A stretch of 12,984 nt of DNA from an uncultured Flavobacteriaceae bacterium (GCA_913020685.1 CAJWAY010000031.1:1-12984); one strand, 5' to 3'; positions 1 to 7,236 are shown, counted from the stretch's first letter. Numbers and translations: made by a program. The notes: generated from the letters alone by a model not told the origin.

Positions 1-2237
1 ACGGCAGACTTTGTTCTCAAATAATACATTCCTGTTTTGAGTCCTGACTTCCATGCATAAAAGTGCATTGAGGTTAATTTTGCCATGGTTGCCCCTTCCA
101 TAAATAAATTGAGTGACTGAGACTGATCGATGAAATAACCTCTGTGTCGCGACATATCAATGATATCTTTCATACTCATTTCCCAAACAGTTTTGTATAA
201 TTCTTTGATTTCGTCAGGTATGGTCTTAATGTGTTGTATTGATCCGTTGGCTTGCATAAGCTCATGCTTCATGTCCTCATTCCATAATCCAAGATTGACC
301 AAGTCCTCCAGAAGGTGTTTGTTGACTACAATAAACTCTCCAGACAAAACTCTTCGGGTGTAAATGTTTGAAGTGTATGGTTCAAAACATTCATTGTTTC
401 CAAGAATTTGAGAGGTTGATGCTGTAGGCATGGGCGCTACCAATAGGGAGTTTCTTACTCCAAATTTCTTAACACTTTTTCGTAAGTTTTTCCAATCCCA
501 ACGTCCGCTCAATTCTTCATCTTTAATGCCCCAAAGGTTATGTTGGAACTCTCCTTTAGCTATCGGCGATCCTTTGTAGGTTTTGTATGGGCCATCTTTT
601 TCAGCTTCCTCAACGGAGGCAGTTACTGCTGCAAAGTAGAGGGTTTCAAAAATTTCTTGATTTAATACTTTAGCTTCCTCACTCGTAAATGGTAACCTCA
701 GTTTTATGAAAGTATCTGCTAAACCTTGAACACCTAATCCTATTGGGCGATGTCTCATGTTAGAATTTTCCGCTTCTTTGACAGGGTAGTAGTTGCGATC
801 AATTACACGGTTGAGGTTTTTTGTGACTCTTTTTGTCACATTGAACAATTCTTCATGATTGAATTTGCCCTCTACTACAAACATCGGAAGCGCTATAGAG
901 GCGAGATTACATACTGCAATTTCGTCTTTTGAGGTATACTCTAAAATTTCGGTACAGAGGTTGGAAGAGCGAATGGTACCTAGATTTTTCTGATTCGACT
1001 TTCTGTTGGCGGAGTCTTTGTATAACATGTATGGTGTTCCTGTCTCAATTTGAGATTCCAATATCTTATCCCAGAGTTCACGAGCTTGTATGGTTCTTCT
1101 TCCTTTGCCTTCTTTTTCATATTCAATATATATTTTTTCAAACTCTTCACCATGACAATCATAAAGTCCAGGACATTCATTAGGACACATTAATGTCCAT
1201 GTAGAATTTTCCTCCACTCGCTTCATGAAAAGATCTGAAATCCACATGGCATAGAACAAATCTCGGGCACGCATTTCTTCTTTACCGTGATTTTTCTTTA
1301 ATTCTAAAAAATCAAAAATATCAGCATGCCAAGGCTCAACATAGATTGCAAAAGATCCTTTTCTTTTGCCTCCGCCTTGGTCTACATAGCGTGCAGTATC
1401 ATTGAAAACCCTTAGCATGGGAACAATACCATTAGAGGTGCCGTTGGTTCCGGCGATATATGAGCCGGTGGCTCGAATATTGTGAATAGACAGCCCTATA
1501 CCGCCAGCAGATTGGGAGATTTTAGCTGTTTGTTTAAGCGTATCATAAATACCGTCAATGCTGTCGTCCTTCATGGTCAAGAGAAAGCAAGAAGACATCT
1601 GGGGTTTAGGAGTACCAGAGTTAAAAAGAGTGGGTGTTGCATGGGTAAAATATCGCTTGGACATTAATTCGTAAGTTTCAAAAGCAGCTTCTAGATCACC
1701 GAGGTGAATTCCGATGGAAACCCGCATTAACATGTGCTGAGGACGCTCAACAATATGACCATTGAGTTTTAACAAGTAAGATCGCTCTAGTGTTTTAAAA
1801 CCAAAAAAATCATATCCAAAATCTCTATTATAGATAATATTGGAATCAATTTCGTCTGCATTTTTTTCAATGATTTTGTATACCTCATCGGAGAGTAATG
1901 GAGCCTTTTTTCCTGTTCTGGGGTTAGTATATTCATATAGATCCTTCATTGTTGCAGAGAAAGATTTTTTGGTGTTCTTGTGAAGGTTTGAAACAGAAAT
2001 TCTCGCTGCAAGCTGAGCGTAGTCAGGATGGGTAGTAGTCATTGTGGCTGCTATCTCAGCTGCTAGGTTATCCAATTCCGAGGTAGTGACCCCGTCATAA
2101 AGTCCTTCAATTACTCTCATGGCTACCCTTACAGGGTCAACCAAAGGATTTAATCCATAATTTAATTTTCTGATACGAGCCGTAATCTTATCAAACATTA
2201 TTGGCTCTTTACGCCCATCTCTTTTTACTACATACAT
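1..2237 (-). CDS. nrdA: Ribonucleoside-diphosphate reductase, alpha (large) subunit, class Ia; 3' end cut by window edge
   Basis: Large subunit of aerobic ribonucleotide reductase, which reduces ribonucleoside diphosphates to deoxy forms in the cytoplasm together with NrdB. The minus-strand frame opens at ATG 2237 (MYVVKRDGRKEP) and stays open for 745 codons to the left edge. Residues 1 to about 92 look like the regulatory ATP-cone. The catalytic set is visible: C217 in SSCFLL (E. coli C225 equivalent), N426-x-C428-x-E430 in SSNLCTEI, and C443 in AVCNLAS (C462 equivalent). The radical-transfer tyrosine pair Y738-Y739 lies in GMYYLRT near the edge. The family's C-terminal CxxC tail, which re-reduces the active site, would be outside the window. 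The gene follows nrdB after an 80-bp spacer and is probably co-transcribed with it. I saw no frameshift or stop. Identification is secure. Confidence 0.96.
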   Translation of the reverse strand, partial: MYVVKRDGRKEPIMFDKITARIRKLNYGLNPLVDPVRVAMRVIEGLYDGVTTSELDNLAAEIAATMTTTHPDYAQLAARISVSNLHKNTKKSFSATMKDLYEYTNPRTGKKAPLLSDEVYKIIEKNADEIDSNIIYNRDFGYDFFGFKTLERSYLLKLNGHIVERPQHMLMRVSIGIHLGDLEAAFETYELMSKRYFTHATPTLFNSGTPKPQMSSCFLLTMKDDSIDGIYDTLKQTAKISQSAGGIGLSIHNIRATGSYIAGTNGTSNGIVPMLRVFNDTARYVDQGGGKRKGSFAIYVEPWHADIFDFLELKKNHGKEEMRARDLFYAMWISDLFMKRVEENSTWTLMCPNECPGLYDCHGEEFEKIYIEYEKEGKGRRTIQARELWDKILESQIETGTPYMLYKDSANRKSNQKNLGTIRSSNLCTEILEYTSKDEIAVCNLASIALPMFVVEGKFNHEELFNVTKRVTKNLNRVIDRNYYPVKEAENSNMRHRPIGLGVQGLADTFIKLRLPFTSEEAKVLNQEIFETLYFAAVTASVEEAEKDGPYKTYKGSPIAKGEFQHNLWGIKDEELSGRWDWKNLRKSVKKFGVRNSLLVAPMPTASTSQILGNNECFEPYTSNIYTRRVLSGEFIVVNKHLLEDLVNLGLWNEDMKHELMQANGSIQHIKTIPDEIKELYKTVWEMSMKDIIDMSRHRGYFIDQSQSLNLFMEGATMAKLTSMHFYAWKSGLKTGMYYLRTKSA

Positions 2238-2317
2238 AGGTCTCTAATTTAAATTAAATAACAACCGCAATTGGGCTATATTATTGGGCACTTGGTTTGG
2301 TATGACTGATCCTCAGA
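2238..2317 (-). other. nrdB-nrdA spacer with two small overlapping hairpins
   Basis: This 80-bp stretch separates the nrdB stop from the nrdA start. Around the stop codon, CAGATT-AGA-AATCTG (2314-2328) can form a 6-bp stem. It shares the CAG at 2314-2316 with a second possible 4-bp stem, CTGA-TCC-TCAG (2306-2316), so the two cannot form together. No U-run follows in the minus-strand direction, so an intrinsic terminator is unlikely and read-through into nrdA is expected. The heptamer GCCCAAT also occurs twice on the minus strand in this spacer. Any regulatory role is unproven. Confidence 0.3.
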
Positions 2318-3295
2318 TTAGAAATCTGCGTCAGTAGTAAATTCCGTTTCCTCTTTTTCATTATTGAGTACACCTGCTTTCTGGTATTCAGAAACACGCT
2401 TTTCAAAAAAGTTAGTTTTACCCTGAAGTGAAATCATGTCCATAAAGTCAAATGGATTGGTAACATTGTGCTTTTTTTCACAGCCCAATTCAACAAGTAA
2501 ACGATCAGTTACAAACTCTAAATATTGTGTCATTAGCTTGGCATTCATACCGATCAAACTGACGGGTAAGGATTCCGTGATGAATTCTCGCTCTATTCTT
2601 AAAGCATCCAAGATGATTTCCTCAATCCTTTCTTTAGGAACTTTGTTCACTAGGTGCTTATTATGAAGGTGTACCGCAAAATCACAATGAACACCTTCGT
2701 CTCTGGAGATTAACTCGTTGGAGAAAGTAAGACCTGGCATCAAACCTCTTTTTTTGAGCCAGAATATTGAACAAAACGCACCAGAAAAGAAAATACCCTC
2801 AACCGCAGCAAAAGCAATTAACCTCTCGGCAAAGGAGTCAGAATCAATCCATCGCAAAGCCCAATCAGCTTTCTTTTTTATGGCTGGGAAAACTTCAATC
2901 GCTTTGAATAATTTTGTCTTTTCTGCCTCATCTTTTACATAGGTATCGATTAGAAGAGAATAAGTTTCAGAATGAATATTTTCCATCATGATTTGGAAAC
3001 CGTAGAAAAATTTAGCTTCAGAATATTGAACTTCGTTTACAAAATTTTCTGCCAAATTCTCGTTTACGATTCCATCAGAAGCAGCAAAAAAGGCCAAGAT
3101 GTGTTTGATAAAATACTTTTCATCATCGTTTAACTTGGAATTCCAATCATTCAAATCTTGGTGTAAGTCGATTTCTTCTGCTGTCCAAAAGCTCGCCTCC
3201 ATCTTCTTGTACCACTCCCAAATGTCATGGTGTTGAATGGGAAATATTACAAATCTATTTTCATTTTCTTGGAGTATCGGTTCTACAGCTGCCAT
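2318..3295 (-). CDS. nrdB: Ribonucleoside-diphosphate reductase, beta (small, radical-generating) subunit, class Ia
   Basis: Small subunit that builds the dinuclear-metal tyrosyl radical used by NrdA. I favour the ATG at 3295 (325 residues); a GTG at 3322 in the same frame would add nine polar residues (MTKSRNQNQ) that the family normally lacks. Neither has a clear Shine-Dalgarno. Numbering from the GTG, metal ligands appear as D52 (TAEEIDL), E114 and H117 (MMENIHSETY), E175 (AAVEGIF), and E209 and H212 (SRDEGVH). The radical tyrosine is Y121, four residues after H117 as in E. coli Y122, so this is a tyrosyl-radical type. Y313 in SEYQKAGV matches the relay tyrosine of eukaryotic R2, and the C-terminus FTTDADF resembles the mouse R2 tail that binds the large subunit. 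It is the first gene of nrdB-nrdA. Confidence 0.96.
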   Translation of the reverse strand: MAAVEPILQENENRFVIFPIQHHDIWEWYKKMEASFWTAEEIDLHQDLNDWNSKLNDDEKYFIKHILAFFAASDGIVNENLAENFVNEVQYSEAKFFYGFQIMMENIHSETYSLLIDTYVKDEAEKTKLFKAIEVFPAIKKKADWALRWIDSDSFAERLIAFAAVEGIFFSGAFCSIFWLKKRGLMPGLTFSNELISRDEGVHCDFAVHLHNKHLVNKVPKERIEEIILDALRIEREFITESLPVSLIGMNAKLMTQYLEFVTDRLLVELGCEKKHNVTNPFDFMDMISLQGKTNFFEKRVSEYQKAGVLNNEKEETEFTTDADF

Positions 3296-3492
3296 TTGAT
3301 TTTGATTTCTTGATTTTGTCACAACAAAGATTCTAAAATGTTATCAAAAAAGAAAGACATACTTTTCCACAAACGGGTCGAGTTTTTAACAAATTTTATT
3401 TTAAAGATGCGCTTATTATGTAAGTACAATAAACTTTAAAAATATGATAACCAATATTTTATAAAATTAATAAATTTCTTAACCCCTGTAAA

Positions 3493-3506
3493 GACTGATC
3501 ATCAGT
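3493..3506. repeat. Short palindrome at the DUF3109 gene end, near-copied at the nrdB end
   Basis: ACTGATCATCAGT (3494-3506) is a perfect inverted repeat around a central C and overlaps the DUF3109 stop codon. The 13-mer beginning one base earlier, GACTGATCATCAG (3493-3505), recurs with one mismatch as GACTGATCCTCAG at 2304-2316, just past the nrdB stop. As RNA each could form only a 4-5 bp stem without a U-run, so they are weak as terminators. Chance similarity is possible. Confidence 0.3.
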
Positions 3507-4071
3507 GATTTATTTCTTGTGCTGCAATTTCCAACTCTGCATACCAATCATTTCCAAACTTCCTAATTAGGGCCTCTTTAACAAATTGGTAAATTGGAAT
3601 TTTAAGACTATCTCCCAATTCACATCCTGAATCACAAATTTGCCACCGGTGGTAGTTTAATGCATTAAACTCAGAAAATTCTTTAATACGAATCGGATAA
3701 AGGTGACAAGAAATGGGTTTTTTCCAATCTATAGCATTGCCCCGGTGGGCATTTTCTATTCCGCATTGCGCAGTTCCATTATTTTCGAAAACCGCATAAG
3801 CACACTCTTTATTATCTACTAATGGAGTTTCGAAAATACCTTTTTTTAATTGAACGAATTTACCCTGCTTTTCAATAGCTGCTTTACCTTTTTCACTTAA
3901 AAAAGGAGATATAAGATCGTAGTTTTTTTCTAGGAATTCGATTTCCGTCTTTTCTAGAGGTGCCCCTGCCTCTCCCTCAACACAACATGAACCTTTACAA
4001 GCTTTTAAATTACAAACAAAAGAATTGGTAATGATCTCCTCAGATACCAGCGAATTGCCTATTTGAAACAT
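3502..4071 (-). CDS. DUF3109 family cysteine-rich protein
   Basis: This 189-residue soluble protein has no signal peptide or membrane segment. I recognise it as the DUF3109 family, widespread in Bacteroidota and related in motif layout to YkgJ-type cysteine-cluster proteins; its function is not established. Nine cysteines are present: C20, C25, C29, C30 (pattern Cx4Cx3CC in VCNLKACKGSCC), C90, C103, C122 in KPISCHLYPI, and C146 and C150 in ICDSGC. The clustering suggests a bound metal, either an iron-sulfur cluster or zinc. The start is ATG 4071. The gene lies 5' of nrdB in the same orientation but 206 bp from the nrdB ATG, so shared transcription is possible but not clear. Family assignment is firm, the metal binding is inferred, and no enzymatic role can be given. 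Confidence 0.85.
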   Translation of the reverse strand: MFQIGNSLVSEEIITNSFVCNLKACKGSCCVEGEAGAPLEKTEIEFLEKNYDLISPFLSEKGKAAIEKQGKFVQLKKGIFETPLVDNKECAYAVFENNGTAQCGIENAHRGNAIDWKKPISCHLYPIRIKEFSEFNALNYHRWQICDSGCELGDSLKIPIYQFVKEALIRKFGNDWYAELEIAAQEINH

Positions 4072-4138
4072 TGTATTCTAAAGTTTAGATCAATTACTTG
4101 ATAGCGTAAATTTAATATAAAATAAAAAAAGAGAAGAA

Positions 4139-4252
4139 ATGGGAATTACCTTGAGATTATTTTTAAAAAATGGTTTAAAAGAAATGTTCACTTCTAAGAT
4201 GGTAATTTTTGGTGTAATTGAAAAAGTCGCAAGCATTCCAATAATGATTTAA
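4139..4252 (+). CDS. Doubtful 37-residue ORF, function unknown
   Basis: ATG 4139 opens 37 codons ending at TAA 4250-4252. The product begins MGITLRLFLKNGLKEMF and ends IPIMI; it is basic and fairly hydrophobic with no motif I recognise. The only point in its favour is the purine-rich run directly before the ATG (AAAAAAAGAGAAGAA), which could act as a ribosome-binding region. In AT-rich DNA a frame of this length arises easily by chance. It may equally be a fragment of a lost gene or untranslated leader. Confidence 0.2.
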   Translation: MGITLRLFLKNGLKEMFTSKMVIFGVIEKVASIPIMI

Positions 4253-4273
4253 ATAATAGAGAAAGTAGATTAA

Positions 4274-4354
4274 ATTCAGGATGTAAAAGTTTCTTTTTTG
4301 CCCTTTCTATTCATAATTATTTTTTTTGGCAGCTGTAAAACTTCTTTATACTAA
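4274..4354 (+). pseudogene. Possible stub of a lipoprotein gene (signal peptide and lipobox only)
   Basis: The plus frame from 4274 to the TAA at 4352-4354 reads IQDVKVSFLPFLF followed by IIIFFGSCKTSLY. A lysine, then a hydrophobic run, then FGSC is a typical lipoprotein signal with a lipobox Cys (codon 4334-4336), but the frame ends six residues later. It has no ATG, GTG or useful TTG start. An ATG at 4281 runs straight into TAA and is one base out of frame, so a single inserted base after it would connect the start to the signal sequence. This fits a frameshifted, truncated remnant. Chance cannot be excluded because T-rich DNA readily encodes hydrophobic runs. Confidence 0.3.
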
Positions 4355-4381
4355 CTCAAATAAAATAGTAGCTTAAGTCTG

Positions 4382-4411
4382 TTGAGATTACATTGGAGTT
4401 TATTAATTTTA
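4382..4411 (+). promoter_or_regulatory. Candidate Bacteroidota-type promoter for the small membrane protein
   Basis: TTG at 4382-4384 and TAATTTTA at 4404-4411, 19 bp apart, resemble the Bacteroidota housekeeping consensus TTG / TAnnTTTG, with one mismatch in the last base of the -7 element. Transcription would begin around 4416-4419, at or just after the GTG start. That implies either a leaderless message or use of the ATG at 4440. Confidence 0.35.
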
Positions 4412-4415
4412 TAAA

Positions 4416-4613
4416 GTGAAGTACTTAATAAAAGTATTGATGTTTTTCTCCATTGGCATGGTTATTTTTAATGCCACTCAAGTCAATTGGAAAGATCCTT
4501 TTACTCAGAAAAGCTCCATAGCAGTCATTGGAATTATGGCAGCACTTTGTGCTTTTTTGCTTTTATTGTTATTGATATTGTCCAAAAAAGTTTCTAAGAA
4601 ACTAAATCGTTAG
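4416..4613 (+). CDS. Small two-helix inner-membrane protein, function unknown
   Basis: A 65-residue protein of unknown function. Two hydrophobic helices are clear, about residues 4-20 and 35-57, joined by a short polar loop (TQVNWKDPFTQKSS), and it ends in a basic tail KKVSKKLNR. I recall similar short proteins with a loop followed by SSIA-IGI in other Bacteroidota, which argues that it is real, but I cannot name a family. The start used is GTG 4416, which keeps the Lys-containing N-terminus; ATG 4440 would shorten the first helix. Its TAG stop overlaps the TAA of the convergent protease gene by four bases, leaving no room for a terminator between them. Confidence 0.65.
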   Translation: MKYLIKVLMFFSIGMVIFNATQVNWKDPFTQKSSIAVIGIMAALCAFLLLLLLILSKKVSKKLNR

Positions 4614-6193
4614 TTGACTTTGGATAGACTGTCTAAGGCTTTAATAGCAGTATTAAAGAACAAGTCGTGTTGATTTTTTATCCTATTAAAAGTGTTATCT
4701 CCAAAAAGTTGGAGTCCTAAATAAGCTTTTACCCCCCGGAGGGTTTCCCATTCTTTGAGAGTAACATCAACTTCTTTATAGGAGCAGTATTTAACAAACA
4801 AATCGTGCCATGGTACAAAATTCTCAAATTGTCCCTCGAGTAAATCATCTAAATCAAAGTCATTGAATTTATTTCTGTTTTTATCCAACTCTTCAAAAAC
4901 AAAATTATTCATCATGTTGGAATTCAATAAAACGGAATTCCATTCCTCTTGTTCTGTATTTTTGTTGGAGATATAAAAATCGGGTGTAATACCTCCCCCT
5001 CCAAAAACGGTTCTCCCCTTGGGGGTTATATATGCCAAGCTATCGGTAACTGGAATTTTCTTCGCATCTGCCATTTCACCATTGTGATAACGATTTATGA
5101 GATCTTGATCATAGGCTTTTCTGTCTCCATTGTAAGGTTTTTGAATTGACCTTCCCGTAGGAGTAAAATATTTGGCTATGGTCAGTCGAACAGCATCTCC
5201 ACCTCCCAGAGGCATTTGCTGTTGTACTAATCCTTTACCAAAAGTTCTCCTTCCCAGGATCCAACCTCTATCGTTATCCTGAACTGCACCAGCAATGATC
5301 TCACTTGCAGAAGCTGTTTGTTCATTGACCAAAACAACCAAATCACCCTCTTGAAAATTACCATTGCCATCAGCAATTGATTTTTCATCCTCCCCCATAT
5401 TACTCCTAGTAATCACTATCGTTTGATCTTTTTTCAATAAGGCATTAGAAATTTGTTTTGCGGGATAAAGGTATCCCCCTGGATTATCTCTCAAGTCTAT
5501 AATCATTTTTTTCATTCCCTGAGATATTAATTGGTTCAATGCAAGGTCAAACTCTTCATAAGTGGTTTGAGAAAACCGATTGATTTTAATGTAGCCAATA
5601 GTTTTTTTCATCAAATAATAAGATTCAACACTTGGCAATGGAACCTTCCCTCTTTCCATTTTCAATTCAAATATTTTGTCTTTAGATTTCCGGTATACAG
5701 TCAGATCTACTGAAGTTCCGGGCTTACCTTTAAGGGTTTGCATGATCTTTTCGTTTGAGTAGTTTTTCTGGAATAAAGTATCTTCATCGGCTATTAAAAT
5801 CCGATCACCTGCCATAAGTCCAGCCGCCTCACTGGGGCCACCTTTCAAGACCCTGATTATTGTAACACTATCTTTAAACATTAGAAAACTGACTCCTATA
5901 CCATAAAAATTACCTTGCATATTCTCGGTAATGCTTTGTCTGTGATCTGAGGGGATGTAGATTGAGTGTGGATCCAATCGGTTAACAATATCTTCTATTA
6001 CGACTCCAATCAAACTGTCTGTGTTAATCTCCTCAACATAATCATTATCGATATATCTCAAAAGTAACTCTAATCGTTTAATACTCTGGGAACCCTCGCT
6101 GTAAGGTATCAGGATTTCATTTTTACTACCAAGTAAATAACCTATGCAAATTGAAAGGAATACGATTGTAAAAAGAACTAAATTTTTTTTCAT
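4610..6193 (-). CDS. C-terminal processing peptidase, S41 family (CtpA/Prc-like)
   Basis: A 527-residue serine protease that probably trims or degrades envelope proteins from their C-termini. Residues 4-22 form an N-terminal hydrophobic anchor or uncleaved signal, so the enzyme should face the periplasm. A PDZ domain spans roughly 88-175 (GIGVSFLM, then GGPSEAAGLMAGDRIL). The S41 core follows at about 195-410, with DLRDNPGGYL at 233-242. The catalytic Ser is S295 in TASASEI and the Lys is K320 in FGKGLVQ, 25 residues apart as in known tail-specific proteases; Q324 matches the conserved Gln four residues after the Lys. The last ~115 residues are an acidic, helical extension of unknown role. 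It is the last gene of the four-gene minus operon, 16 bp after the dCMP deaminase gene. The ATG at 6193 is well supported by the signal sequence. Confidence 0.93.
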   Translation of the reverse strand: MKKNLVLFTIVFLSICIGYLLGSKNEILIPYSEGSQSIKRLELLLRYIDNDYVEEINTDSLIGVVIEDIVNRLDPHSIYIPSDHRQSITENMQGNFYGIGVSFLMFKDSVTIIRVLKGGPSEAAGLMAGDRILIADEDTLFQKNYSNEKIMQTLKGKPGTSVDLTVYRKSKDKIFELKMERGKVPLPSVESYYLMKKTIGYIKINRFSQTTYEEFDLALNQLISQGMKKMIIDLRDNPGGYLYPAKQISNALLKKDQTIVITRSNMGEDEKSIADGNGNFQEGDLVVLVNEQTASASEIIAGAVQDNDRGWILGRRTFGKGLVQQQMPLGGGDAVRLTIAKYFTPTGRSIQKPYNGDRKAYDQDLINRYHNGEMADAKKIPVTDSLAYITPKGRTVFGGGGITPDFYISNKNTEQEEWNSVLLNSNMMNNFVFEELDKNRNKFNDFDLDDLLEGQFENFVPWHDLFVKYCSYKEVDVTLKEWETLRGVKAYLGLQLFGDNTFNRIKNQHDLFFNTAIKALDSLSKVN

Positions 6194-6209
6194 GGCTTCG
6201 TTTGACTTT

Positions 6210-6635
6210 TTACGTACAATTCAATTGAGTTAAAATTACACCCGCTTTTTCAAGAAAATCAAGCCCAGATCGGTCTTTATATTCAACTGAGTAAACCACT
6301 CTTTTGATTCCCGCTTGATGAATCAGTTTGCTGCATTCTCTGCATGGGGAGAGGGTAATATATAAAGTTGCACCCTCGCAAGACTGGGCTGAAGCTGCTA
6401 CTTTCAATATGGCATTGGCTTCAGCATGGAGCACATACCATTTAGTGTAATGATTTTCATCCTCACACTCATTTTCAAAACCCGATGGGGTACCATTGTA
6501 ACCGTCAGAAATTATCATTCGGTCTTTAACAATTAATGCTCCTACTTTTTTACGATTACAATGTGAAAGTTCTCCCCAGGTTTGTGCCATTTTCATGTAG
6601 GCCTTATCATATCTTTTTTGCTTTTCTGAAAACAT
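6210..6635 (-). CDS. dCMP deaminase (ComEB-type cytidine/deoxycytidylate deaminase)
   Basis: This cytosolic zinc enzyme hydrolytically deaminates dCMP to dUMP, supplying thymidylate synthase. The 141-residue length fits the family. The zinc site is complete: H70-A-E72 (HAEANAIL, with E72 as proton shuttle) and C98-x-x-C101 (PCREC). YNGTPSGFENE at residues 46-56 is typical of dCMP-specific members rather than free-cytidine deaminases. It lies between the HupE/UreJ-like gene (15 bp upstream) and the S41 protease (16 bp downstream), so it is very likely co-transcribed with both. Pairing of this deaminase with an S41 protease gene is, from memory, common in Bacteroidota. Functional linkage to ribonucleotide reductase in region 1 is metabolic, not operonic. 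Confidence 0.93.
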   Translation of the reverse strand: MFSEKQKRYDKAYMKMAQTWGELSHCNRKKVGALIVKDRMIISDGYNGTPSGFENECEDENHYTKWYVLHAEANAILKVAASAQSCEGATLYITLSPCRECSKLIHQAGIKRVVYSVEYKDRSGLDFLEKAGVILTQLNCT

Positions 6636-6650
6636 GAGCGCTAAGATACT

Positions 6651-7226
6651 TTAAAATGGCCAGTTTCTAGTTGTCATCAAAATGGCCTGAGACAAGATCA
6701 TGGCTGCAATGACCCATTGCCATTTTTGATTTTGAATTTTTAGCAATCCAGTGGCTAACCAATTAATCAAAAGTACAAATATCACAATCAGGATCTGGGC
6801 AAACTCAACACCCAAGGCAAATTCCAAAAGGCCCAAGATGACTTCTCCCTCTGTAGCAATCATTTTAAAATATCGTCCAAAACCAAAACCATGAATCAAT
6901 CCAAAAAATAAAGTGATTATGTTGATCCAAACCCCTTTAAGATGGGTTGGGGTATTTTGAACAAGTGTCGAAAGACAAGTGATACAGATGGTGACGGGAA
7001 TCAAAAATTCAACCCATTTAGCATCTATTTTTACCCATTCAAAATGAGTGATTAATAGTGATAATGAATGCCCCAAAGTAAAAAGACTTACCCACAATAG
7101 CAGTTTTCGCCAATTCATAAAGGCAAATGGAAGTGAGAGGGCAACAAGAAAATAAAAGTGATCTAAACCTCCAACATCAAGAACATGGTCGAAGCCCAAA
7201 TCAAAATAGAACCAAAACGTTTCCAT
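6651..7226 (-). CDS. HupE/UreJ-type integral membrane protein
   Basis: A 191-residue polytopic inner-membrane protein with about six helices (roughly 22-38, 41-60, 72-90, 100-118, 128-152, 169-186). It carries the His-rich signature of the HupE/UreJ_2 group: H14, GGLDH at 19-23, FTLGHSLSL at 49-57, and LIHGFGFG at 110-117. Relatives of HupE and UreJ are proposed nickel or cobalt permeases in hydrogenase and urease clusters, but this subgroup is functionally unassigned, and no hydrogenase or urease gene is in the window. Metal transport is therefore an inference from membrane histidines. The gene begins 10 bp after the TerB/DnaJ-domain gene. The ATG at 7226 is followed directly by METFWFYFDLG, which fits the family start. 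Confidence 0.85.
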   Translation of the reverse strand: METFWFYFDLGFDHVLDVGGLDHFYFLVALSLPFAFMNWRKLLLWVSLFTLGHSLSLLITHFEWVKIDAKWVEFLIPVTICITCLSTLVQNTPTHLKGVWINIITLFFGLIHGFGFGRYFKMIATEGEVILGLLEFALGVEFAQILIVIFVLLINWLATGLLKIQNQKWQWVIAAMILSQAILMTTRNWPF

Positions 7227-7236
7227 AAATTAAGTA

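Larger units (their letters stand above)
4072..4415. other. 344-bp AT-rich gap, no secure gene
   Basis: This is the longest gene-poor stretch, lying between the DUF3109 start and the small membrane protein. It must carry the upstream signals of the DUF3109 gene on its left and of the plus-strand gene on its right. Inside it I see a 37-codon ORF (4139-4252) and a lipoprotein-signal-like stub (4274-4354), both doubtful. No tRNA, strong hairpin, insertion-sequence end or repeat array is visible. The two plus-strand fragments could be remains of a decayed gene. Confidence 0.6.

Noticed and set aside
160..1667. Several 60-84 codon plus-strand frames (160-363, 750-932, 929-1183, 1482-1667)
   Set aside because: They lie opposite the uninterrupted nrdA reading frame, have no recognisable motif, and are explained as shadows of it.
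2306..2328. Intrinsic terminator after nrdB
   Set aside because: Stems are only 4-6 bp and no U-run follows on the minus strand, and nrdA lies directly downstream.
3296..3501. NrdR-box operator upstream of nrdB
   Set aside because: I looked for paired ACACTATATATAGTGT-like boxes and found none; the region is AT-rich with no convincing operator. A partial -7-like AATCTTTG at 3325-3332 lacks a spaced TTG.
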